From positions 215,489 to 279,488 of the forward strand of contig CAIULB010000030.1 in assembly GCA_903899965.1 (NCBI GenBank): a stretch of 64,000 nt of DNA. Direction: 5' to 3'. The position numbers were made by a program, and so were the translations under genes. Below the pieces are notes generated by a model. That model was not told the DNA's origin. It saw only the letters and a program-made list of their open reading frames with translations, and did not search any database. The stretch is from an uncultured Methylophilaceae bacterium. Its GTDB lineage: Bacteria > Pseudomonadota > Gammaproteobacteria > Burkholderiales > Methylophilaceae. Shown here piece after piece: positions 55,791 through 64,000 of the stretch; position 1 is the first letter of the stretch, and every line of letters starts with the position of its first letter.

Positions 55791-55832
55791 GTAATATATC
55801 ACTTATATTAATTTAAATATTTTAGAAGTCAA
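55791..55832 (-). promoter_or_regulatory. Promoter and candidate operator of the AbiEii-type unit
   Basis: On the minus strand, TTGACT (55827-55832) is followed after 17 bases by AATATA (55804-55809), or after 18 by ATATAA. A near-palindrome GTGATATATTAC covers 55791-55802, close to the predicted start of transcription. That is a likely place for a self-repressing HTH protein to bind. Both lie in an extremely AT-rich stretch. Confidence 0.6.
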
Positions 55833-55852
55833 CACCTTTAAAGAAAAATGAC

Positions 55853-55914
55853 GGCCAGTAAACGGCATTAGCGGGCCCTCACCTTCCGAATGAGAACCAG
55901 TCCGTTTTGTAAAA
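55853..55914. repeat. Boundary repeat, copy A
   Basis: A 60-base element six bases beyond the stop of the GT4 gene at 55921. Plus-strand words shared with copy B (61440-61503) are GGCATTAGCG, CCCTCACC, AATGAGAA and AGTCCGTTTTGTAAAA in the same order and nearly the same spacing. A GCC/GGC hairpin starts it; in copy B the arms are GCCC/GGGC, a compensatory change that suggests structure matters. Confidence 0.75.
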
Positions 55915-55920
55915 TAATAT

Positions 55921-57048
55921 TTAAACGATCTCACGATAAAGATCAGAGTAGGCCTTTCCAACTGCATCACCAGAAAACAGTTGCTCATAGCGGCAACGTG
56001 CCGCGGCACCCATCTTAGTTGCTAAGAGCTCATCCTCAAGCAGCGCATTCATTGCCTCTGCAAGTTTCACTGGAGACTCTGGCGGGACAACGTAGCCCGT
56101 CAGGCCATCCTGGTTAATGAAGGAGGTGCCCGTCCCAATCTCGCATGAGACCATCGGCTTGCCCAACATAGACGCCTCAACAAGCACCATCCCATAGGCC
56201 TCAGATCTCAGGTGCGACGGTAACACAAAGGCACGACATCCTCTAAAGAGGGAGACCTTCTCCCGGTCAGTCACCTGCCCCGTGAAGGTGATATTTTTTA
56301 AGCCCAGCAATGCAACTTGTGCCTCGAGCTCCGAGGTCTTGGGTCCGGAGCCAGCAATCACAATCCTCGCCCGAGTATATTGGGCGGCCTCAATGAGTGT
56401 GTGGATGCCCTTGTAGTATCGGTGCACCCCTAGGAACAGGAAGTAAGGCTCATCAACATCCAGTCCTGACCGCAAAAAGACACTATCATCACCATCCTTG
56501 GGATAGGACTGATCGTCAATCCCCAAAGGAATTACCCTTACCCTGTCACGAATTGAGGCGTGAGAGAGAATTGGACTGGTTTGTACGTAGGCCGGACAGT
56601 TTGCGACGATCACGTCCATATCCTGAAGGTGTCGCCACATCAGGGGTGAGTAGACAATATTGAGTACGCGCTGCCTTACAACATCAGAAATGTAGGTGAG
56701 TACCTTGGGCTGATGAACGCGTGAAGTGAGATTAAGCAGGTCTGCGAATGGCCATGGATGGTAGTAGTGGACAACCTCCGACTGCCTGGCGGTTTGAGTA
56801 AATGTTCTAAATGCTGCCAGGCTTCCGATGTCGCATGAAGCAGGGGCAATCAATGAGCGCTCCCGGACAACCCTGGCCTCTGAAAAGTCTACGATGCTGG
56901 GCTCTGGATTGGGCGAGAGGGTGAAAACAGTATTACTCACACCCCTGCTAGATGTGGCAAGACAGATCTGCCTGATCGCCTCCTGGAGGCCACCGGGCGG
57001 ATCAGGAAAGTAGGTTCTATAAACATTCAGTACGCTTAACTGTTTCAT
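55921..57048 (-). CDS. GT4 family glycosyltransferase
   Basis: 375 residues, GT-B fold. An N-terminal PGGLQEAIRQICLATSSRG loop is followed by the GT4 acceptor-to-donor pattern: VRVIPLGID, FLGVHRYYKG, VIAGSGPKTSELEAQV and the E-x7-E motif in PSHLRSEAYGMVLVEASMLGKPMV. A retaining transfer onto the growing lipid-linked oligosaccharide is expected. Sugar specificity is unknown. It is the last gene of the gmd-rmd-GT-wzx-GT group before the AbiEii-type insertion and ends at boundary repeat A. Confidence 0.92.
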   Translation of the reverse strand: MKQLSVLNVYRTYFPDPPGGLQEAIRQICLATSSRGVSNTVFTLSPNPEPSIVDFSEARVVRERSLIAPASCDIGSLAAFRTFTQTARQSEVVHYYHPWPFADLLNLTSRVHQPKVLTYISDVVRQRVLNIVYSPLMWRHLQDMDVIVANCPAYVQTSPILSHASIRDRVRVIPLGIDDQSYPKDGDDSVFLRSGLDVDEPYFLFLGVHRYYKGIHTLIEAAQYTRARIVIAGSGPKTSELEAQVALLGLKNITFTGQVTDREKVSLFRGCRAFVLPSHLRSEAYGMVLVEASMLGKPMVSCEIGTGTSFINQDGLTGYVVPPESPVKLAEAMNALLEDELLATKMGAAARCRYEQLFSGDAVGKAYSDLYREIV

Positions 57049-57057
57049 TTACTGATC

Positions 57058-58281
57058 TTAATAGCTTGCCAACATACGCCTGACCGAAATACTCTGGTGT
57101 ATACAATTCAAAAACTCGGCCACGATGGTAGCAACCACGACCCCCTCAACACCAAATTTGTTACCAAAAACATAGGCCAACAGATATGTTATCAACAACG
57201 TCTGAAATGTAGCAAAAAATACTGACTTGTACCTACCCCCACGCTGCAAAAGTGAAGTCAAGAAGGTATTCGTGAGCTTAATTGGTATGCCAAGCGCCAC
57301 CAAAAAAACCAACCAAGCAACATCATCAGGATAACCAAAAAGCTTAGCGGAAAGAAGTTCTAATAAAAAAGCTGCGACCAAACCAAAGAGAATCAAGCTA
57401 GAGAAAGAGGCATAGTTCAATCTAGCATACAAAGATTTAGCGTAAGTCCTTGAGCTTTGGGTATCGTAAGATCCAAGCTCCGCCAGCAGGGTAATAGATC
57501 CAAGCGAGAGCAATAAAAAGAATGGCTCAACAAATCGAAAGGCAGCCGAATAACTAGACTGCGCAACGGGTCCAAGTAATGGAAGGATGAGTGTGACATC
57601 AAGACGTGTATAAAGAATCACGAAGAAGGCCACGCCGATGCTAGGTAAAAAATATGGCCTGAGCCTTCTTACCGAAGATATAGGATGCGTCCGCTCAGTT
57701 AGAATCTCTCGCCAGTGACGCCTAGTAAGAAATATCGCGTAGATAGCAGAAAATATCTCAGGAAAAACCATTAGCCAAACCAAGATCGAAACCTCGGGGC
57801 GAACGAGGTATGCCGACACAATCATGGAGAGACCGGCAAGCAGAGTCAGAATAACCAATCCCGATATTTTTTTAAAGTCGCGCTGTAGTTGCATGAAGTA
57901 AAAACTTGAATTCTGCAAAGCGCCAACAAACGGCAACAAAAAGAGGTAGGCTGCATGATGAGATAACGTGAGGCTACAAATTAGCATTCCAAGCAAACTC
58001 AATAGGAGCGATATCGTGAGCCTAAATCTAACCATCCGCTTGACAAGAATGGATATCATGCTATGGGGAGCGCCTTGCCTAGCGTAAAGAATCCCTTCGG
58101 CACCAACATCAGACAGGGCCCTAACAATCTCGACTAAAGACAAAACCGCGGCAACAACGGCAAAATCAGACAGCGTAAGCCACCGAAAGGCAAGCATGAG
58201 GATCACGCTCTTGCCAACCAACAACGCCGATTTAGCAATAATGAAACTCGAGTACCTGTAAAAAAGATCTTTTATTTTCAA
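57058..58281 (-). CDS. Wzx-like polysaccharide flippase
   Basis: 407 residues with about twelve membrane helices and the start FIIAKSALLVGKSVILMLAFRWL, as in MOP/Wzx lipid-linked oligosaccharide flippases. It moves undecaprenyl-linked repeat units to the periplasm. The start codon is TTG (complement of 58279-58281) with a weak ribosome site. No polymerase (Wzy) is present in the window. AT content is higher than in the gmd gene nearby, common for O-antigen flippases. Confidence 0.87.
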   Translation of the reverse strand: MKIKDLFYRYSSFIIAKSALLVGKSVILMLAFRWLTLSDFAVVAAVLSLVEIVRALSDVGAEGILYARQGAPHSMISILVKRMVRFRLTISLLLSLLGMLICSLTLSHHAAYLFLLPFVGALQNSSFYFMQLQRDFKKISGLVILTLLAGLSMIVSAYLVRPEVSILVWLMVFPEIFSAIYAIFLTRRHWREILTERTHPISSVRRLRPYFLPSIGVAFFVILYTRLDVTLILPLLGPVAQSSYSAAFRFVEPFFLLLSLGSITLLAELGSYDTQSSRTYAKSLYARLNYASFSSLILFGLVAAFLLELLSAKLFGYPDDVAWLVFLVALGIPIKLTNTFLTSLLQRGGRYKSVFFATFQTLLITYLLAYVFGNKFGVEGVVVATIVAEFLNCIHQSISVRRMLASY

Positions 58282-58296
58282 GTAAAGTTCGCCCTA

Positions 58297-59456
58297 TTAG
58301 TTTCCTGGCTCACCAATAACCTGCCTGTAGACACCAAGCGTATCCTCGGCACAACGATCCCAACTAAACTTCTTACTTAATTCCAATGCAATCGAACCCA
58401 ACTCAGCTCGTCTTGAATGATCAGAAATCAAATCTCTCATGGCCCCAGAAAATCCATCAACATCATGGGGATTAAACATCAAGCCCCCCGACCCAACTAC
58501 CTCAGGAATAGATGATGCATCTGAGGTGATCACTGGGACACCGGAAGCCATTGCCTCAAGGGGCGGTAGACCGAATCCCTCATAGATCGATGGAAATACC
58601 AAGGTCAGCGCCCCAGATAACAAGATTGGCATATCAGCCTGATTAACATAACCAAGCCTCCTCACCTCACCCTGGGCGATAAGCGAGGCCAATCGACCCT
58701 CAATGTCACCGCCCAACCAACCCTTCATCCCTACAAGCACAAGCGGATTCTCAAGTCTTATTTTCTTGGGAAGCGCCATGAATGCCTCTAATGCGGTGGG
58801 GATGTTTTTTCTTGGTTCAATCGTGCCAACGAGCAAGATATAACTGCCGTGCTCTAATCCGTATAGGCCAAGGACTTCCCTAGTCTGCTCAGAAGATCTG
58901 GGCATAAAGCTTGCATCAACCCCCAAAGGAATAGACTTGATCCTGTCTGCGGGATACCCAAAAACTTCAACGATCTCATTCCGTACGAAGTCCGAATCAG
59001 TAACCAAGTAGCTCGACTGATCAAGCCCCTGCTGGAAGTATTTCTCCATCAACCGAACCCTATTAGGTGGATGAACTTCAGGAAACCTGATCCAAGATAG
59101 ATCGTGGACCGTTATTACGGTTGGGATGTCGGTTTTAAAGACAAGAAAATTGGGTTCGTGGTAGAGATCAAGACGCCTACTGGATAGTCCATTAACAAAA
59201 TTTTGTTGCATCCAGGCCCTCTTGAGATAATAGGCGCCAGGAATATGATCCCTCACAAAGACGCGTAACTTAGTGAGGTTGGAGAACTTAGAGAACATCG
59301 TGGAGTTTAACTCTAGTGCATCACTCCAATGGTCCTCATAAAATAAAGCCATCTCAATCAAGCGCGCTTTCATCAATGCCGAGGTCAGTTGAAACGTATA
59401 GCGCCCAATACCCGTTAGCGCAGCACCCAAGGAGGAGGCATTGATCGCAACGCGCA

Positions 59457-59457
<1 letters not shown>
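58297..59457 (-). CDS. GT4 family glycosyltransferase (possible D-rhamnosyl/mannosyl transferase)
   Basis: 386 residues. The opening RVAINASSLGAALTGIGRYT is typical of the WbpY/WbpZ-type GT4 enzymes that use GDP-mannose or GDP-D-rhamnose. Donor-site segments LLVGTIEPRKNIPTALEAF and PSIYEGFGLPPLEAMASGVPVI (read in two parts) hold the E-x7-E motif. Its ATG overlaps the rmd stop (TAATG). The D-rhamnose donor is inferred from the adjacent gmd and rmd. Confidence 0.9.
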
Positions 59458-61366
<1,909 letters not shown>

Positions 61367-61439
61367 TCAATAGTTGTTATTTTTGATCTGAATTTTAACA
61401 CAAACAAGGGGAAGCTAAAATCTCCAGAGCCATAATAAA

Positions 61440-61503
61440 GCCCTCTAACGGGCATTAGCGCCCCCTCACCCACCCAAATGAGAATGAGTCCGTTTTGTAA
61501 AAA
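61440..61503. repeat. Boundary repeat, copy B
   Basis: The partner of the element at 55853-55914. A GCCC/GGGC hairpin (61440-61443 with 61450-61453) is followed by GGCATTAGCG, CCCTCACC, AATGAGAA and AGTCCGTTTTGTAAAA. It ends five bases past the stop of the 283-residue gene. Copies A and B are in the same orientation and frame the five-gene gmd-to-GT4 block. Confidence 0.75.
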
Positions 61504-61507
61504 ATAG

Positions 61508-62359
61508 TTACTCGGATGCGGTGACGTCGATGGCGCCCATCTTGAGGCGCCAGAGCTGCTGCCTTCGAAGCTCTGCGAGGCCACGTGAGAAGGCGCGGCC
61601 GAGGTCATCCCGCACCCTGATGATGCCTGGTGTTTGCATAAGATCCAGCAGACGGTTCTGTTTGACTCTTTGGATGGCGGCCTCGATCTCATCCAGATTC
61701 GGGTAGATCTCATTTACCTGCTCCGCCTGACTCTTGATCTGTAACATGGCATAGTGGACATAGGCCACAGAATCTCCGTCATGAAAGACCTTATTCAGGC
61801 GCATTAACTGCTCTGGGGACGGATTAGGTTCATCGATATAGGGAAACTCACCCAAGGCCATATCTCTAATGAGAAGGAACAGAGATGGCTGGGTCTTAGG
61901 TAGCTGGTAAAAGTCGTCCTTAGCGATGCCGTAGTCACCAAGCTGAGTGATAAAAGCAAGATGACCATTCATCTCGGCCACAAATTCTTGAGTGAGCATA
62001 GAAAGATCCGCCAGTATCCAGTCGCTCTCGCTACTTAGCCAGAGTGATTGCCTGATGTCTGTGGCCTTGACGGGTTTAGTGAGGGCGCTAGAGAGCGCAT
62101 CACGCTCGAGCTTGTCGAGACGTAACTTCTTCCAGGTAATGACGGCCAGCTCATAGACCAGAGACTGCTCGATACCGCCCTCTGGCCTCAGGCTGGCAAC
62201 GAACTCATCAAACAGCTTCTGAAAGTCTTCCTGAGACTCACCGAGGATGGTGACCTGGTTAGAATATGCACCCGACTTTATTGCGTTCCCCGATGCGGCA
62301 AGTTTACCGGCCTCAGTCCTTGGGCCACCACCTCGCTTAGTCTTGAGGATACCGACCAT
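61508..62359 (-). CDS. Hypothetical protein of the recombinase-linked insertion
   Basis: 283 residues. The N-terminus (GGGPRTEAGKLAASGNAIKSGAYS, in two overlapping parts) resembles a widespread bacterial hypothetical family with a Gly-Pro-Arg-Thr...Gly-Lys...Asn-Ala-x-Lys-x-Gly pattern. The rest is mainly helical and acidic with no enzyme motif I recognise. It follows the HTH gene by one base (TAG-T-ATG), so the two are an operon. A role in DNA mobility or its control is only guilt by association with the divergent recombinase. Confidence 0.7.
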   Translation of the reverse strand: MVGILKTKRGGGPRTEAGKLAASGNAIKSGAYSNQVTILGESQEDFQKLFDEFVASLRPEGGIEQSLVYELAVITWKKLRLDKLERDALSSALTKPVKATDIRQSLWLSSESDWILADLSMLTQEFVAEMNGHLAFITQLGDYGIAKDDFYQLPKTQPSLFLLIRDMALGEFPYIDEPNPSPEQLMRLNKVFHDGDSVAYVHYAMLQIKSQAEQVNEIYPNLDEIEAAIQRVKQNRLLDLMQTPGIIRVRDDLGRAFSRGLAELRRQQLWRLKMGAIDVTASE

Positions 62360-62360
62360 A

Positions 62361-62594
62361 CTACCTTAGCCTCACCCCAGGGCGGTCATCGGGGGAGCCG
62401 ATAAATTCGACCCCCGCTGACTCAAGCGTTTTTTTAATAGCGATAATTGTCTTAAGATTTTGCATCTCAGGAACACCTTCAGCGGCCTCAACTCGTCTTA
62501 TAGTTGATAGACTTACACCAGACTCTTTAGCTAGTCTTTCACCAGACCATCTTAATATTGCTTTAGCAGCTCTAATTTGATCAGAAGAAATCAT
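62361..62594 (-). CDS. Cro/CI-type helix-turn-helix regulator
   Basis: 77 residues. Residues 4-60 (QIRAAKAILRWSGERLAKES, then GVSLSTIRRVEAAEG) form an XRE-family HTH. It is divergent from the tyrosine recombinase with a 62-base gap that contains a perfect dyad (62617-62633), so control of both genes by this protein is likely. Confidence 0.87.
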   Translation of the reverse strand: MISSDQIRAAKAILRWSGERLAKESGVSLSTIRRVEAAEGVPEMQNLKTIIAIKKTLESAGVEFIGSPDDRPGVRLR

Positions 62595-62616
62595 TTGACT
62601 CTTTTCTGTTTTTATA

Positions 62617-62633
62617 TGACACTATTAATGTCA
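62617..62633. promoter_or_regulatory. Dyad operator between the HTH and recombinase genes
   Basis: TGACA (62617-62621), seven bases, then TGTCA (62629-62633). On the minus strand the same arm forms a TTGACA, and a TATAAA follows, so the site overlaps promoter-like elements for the HTH gene. It lies 24 bases before the recombinase ATG. Confidence 0.6.
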
Positions 62634-62656
62634 ATTTTAAATTTAAAAGATTTAAT

Positions 62657-63553
62657 ATGAATATTAACGCAAAACAGCTACTCAATGAAACAATAGACAA
62701 AATAGAGGGCGCATACGCACCGTCGACCATTCGCGCTTATAGGGCAAACTTTAAGAGGTTCATCGCCTTCTCCGAAAATCTAAAAGCAACTGCCCTACCT
62801 GCCGAAAGCGACACTGTTACTCAATATATAAAACAATTATCAGGCGGCCAGCTAAAGTCTGCAAGTATAAGAATTGCTATCGCATCCATTTCAGCCATCC
62901 ATAGGCTCAACCAATTGATTGACCCAACAACACACCCCGAAGTTAAGATAGAGCTTCGCAGGATGCACCGGAACCTTGGGCGCGCAAGCAAACAAGCCCA
63001 GGGAATTAACCTTGAAACACTAAAGCAGATGATCGGAAATACAGATACCACATTGATAGGGTTACGTGATCGTGCCCTACTTCTGACAGCCTACGATGGT
63101 ATGTGCAGGCGATCAGAGTTGGTAGAGTTAAGGGTTGAAGATATATCCCGCGGTATTGATGACCAGGTAAAAATAAAGCTACGAAGAAGCAAGACTGATC
63201 AGGATGGGCTCGGACGATGGTTACACCTAAAAGCCGAAACGCAAGGGGCAATTATTGATTGGCTCAACAGGTCTGGGATTGAAACAGGCAAGCTATTTAG
63301 GGGAATCTCCAAAGGCAACCAAGTCAGTGACGGCTTAAGTGCTGCTCAGATCAACCGAATATTTAAAAAACTCGCCAGACGATCCAAACTGGCACCAGAG
63401 ATTGTTCAGCACATCAGCGGGCACTCTATGCGGGTAGGCGCAGCGCAGGACATGCTCATCGTCGGTGAAAATTTAGCAAAGATTATGCAACGCGGTAGGT
63501 GGTCTAAGACCGATACCGTGATGCGCTATGTCGAAAACGCAATATTCACATAA
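62657..63553 (+). CDS. Tyrosine recombinase/integrase
   Basis: 298 residues. An N-terminal SAM-like core-binding domain (about 5-95, TIRAYRANFKRFIAFSENL) is followed by the catalytic domain. Catalytic residues read as Arg in MCRRSELVELRV, Lys near RRSKTDQDG, His and Arg in SGHSMRVG, His/Trp site GRWS and the nucleophile Tyr in VMRYVENA, close to the C-terminus. It is full length and probably active. It is the only plus-strand gene in the polysaccharide locus and lies between pmm and gmd, where it marks a mobile insertion. Confidence 0.93.
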   Translation: MNINAKQLLNETIDKIEGAYAPSTIRAYRANFKRFIAFSENLKATALPAESDTVTQYIKQLSGGQLKSASIRIAIASISAIHRLNQLIDPTTHPEVKIELRRMHRNLGRASKQAQGINLETLKQMIGNTDTTLIGLRDRALLLTAYDGMCRRSELVELRVEDISRGIDDQVKIKLRRSKTDQDGLGRWLHLKAETQGAIIDWLNRSGIETGKLFRGISKGNQVSDGLSAAQINRIFKKLARRSKLAPEIVQHISGHSMRVGAAQDMLIVGENLAKIMQRGRWSKTDTVMRYVENAIFT

Positions 63554-63559
63554 AAATAT

Positions 63560-63568
63560 GGCATTAGC
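63560..63568. repeat. Boundary motif GGCATTAGC, third exact copy
   Basis: The nine-base core shared with copies A and B, seven bases past the recombinase stop and 13 bases past the pmm stop on the other strand. The longer flanks of A and B are not conserved here. Confidence 0.5.
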
Positions 63569-63581
63569 CCACTGAGCTTAA

Positions 63582-64000
63582 TTAACGACTTAGCACGACC
63601 TGATTGAGACAAGATTTACATAGCACCATGGCCTCAGCCTCAGATGAAGACTCTGCGTAACACCTCAGCTCAGGGGCATTGCCAGAGGGTCGCAGGTGGA
63701 CAATATCTCCATTGGTAAACGTTGCACGAAATCCATCCGTATCATCAACTGAAATAACCTCACCCAAGGATGGGCCAAGCAGTTTTTTAGTTAAGTTGAT
63801 GTCCTTTGATAGCTCAGTTAACAAGGCGGCGCTTTTTTCAACTGCAAAATTTTGTATTCGGTCACTAAAGGTAAATCGGTTTGGAAGCATGCTAGGCAAC
63901 TCAGAAACCTTGCATTTCAAATCACGGGACAACGCCAACAAAGCAAGCATTGGTAAAACAGCGTCCCTGGTGGGGAGCCTATCTAAGCGCTTGCCATTCA
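63582..64000 (-). CDS. Phosphomannomutase/phosphoglucomutase, C-terminal part
   Basis: About 139 codons are inside the window; the gene continues past the right edge. The visible segments are GKRLDRLPTRDAVLPMLALLA and, near the end, the phosphate-binding loop RPSGNAPELRCYAES of alpha-D-phosphohexomutases. In this locus it most likely makes mannose-1-phosphate for GDP-mannose, the substrate of gmd. It is on the same strand as gmd but is split from it by the recombinase insertion. An internal ATG at 63950 is not the true start. Confidence 0.9.
   Translation of the reverse strand, partial: NGKRLDRLPTRDAVLPMLALLALSRDLKCKVSELPSMLPNRFTFSDRIQNFAVEKSAALLTELSKDINLTKKLLGPSLGEVISVDDTDGFRATFTNGDIVHLRPSGNAPELRCYAESSSEAEAMVLCKSCLNQVVLSR

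Overview
The window is a stretch of a bacterial chromosome, most likely from a compact, AT-leaning betaproteobacterium. The gene order tsaE-amiC-(beta-CASP hydrolase)-mutL-miaA, the rluC-HAD-Rieske-sppA string, and a glycogen block built around glgC, a GH57 enzyme and malQ fit the Methylophilaceae/Nitrosomonadales. That placement is inferred from gene content and codon style; no search was run. Genes are tightly packed. Many start and stop codons overlap, and several convergent genes share their last bases.

Positions 1-9433 hold the tail of a SPINDLY-type O-GlcNAc transferase, a DMT exporter, dapC, and a five-gene minus-strand operon for cell-wall, mismatch-repair and tRNA-modification functions, divergent from queG with abutting start codons. 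Positions 9454-13341 encode a membrane glycosyltransferase, a polyprenyl-phosphate sugar transferase, a GtrA-like flippase and a ChbG/YdjC deacetylase. This set matches the logic of loci that decorate lipid A with deacetylated hexosamine. Positions 14052-18231 carry two GH17-type membrane proteins; the second is fused to a GT2 glucan synthase (NdvB-like). Positions 18232-27752 form the glycogen/alpha-glucan block (ROK kinase, malQ, GH57, glgC, divergent glgB, pgi). No glgA is present in the window.

Positions 27833-44225 are mostly housekeeping: sppA, Rieske protein, HAD phosphatase, rluC, a 600-base leader region, rne, uvrB, a secreted protease-TPR protein, an aspartate aminotransferase and msrB. 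They also include an ovoA-ovoB pair predicted to make ovothiol, and an Atm1-type ABC exporter. A tRNA-Asn with a clear promoter and terminator follows. Positions 44583-51719 are a mixed accessory strip: a VF530-family gene, an orphan membrane protein, a frameshifted ASCH gene, a MazEF-type toxin-antitoxin pair, a TonB receptor, a non-canonical NRAMP-like transporter, a yqjD-E-K stress trio and a phosphoribosyltransferase.

Positions 51744-64000 are a surface-polysaccharide locus on the minus strand: a WbpM-like dehydratase, a small phosphoglycosyl transferase, two GT4 transferases, a Wzx-like flippase, rmd, gmd and a partial phosphomannomutase. Together pmm, gmd and rmd point to GDP-D-rhamnose. 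Two foreign-looking insertions interrupt it. One is a three-gene AbiEii-type nucleotidyltransferase/winged-helix/excisionase-like HTH unit with its own promoter and candidate operator (54266-55832). The other is a tyrosine recombinase facing an HTH gene and a 283-residue protein of unknown function (61508-63553). A short motif (GGCATTAGC on the plus strand) recurs at the boundaries of these blocks, inside a longer 60-base repeat at two of them. These boundaries and the AbiEii-type unit are the most novel parts of the window.
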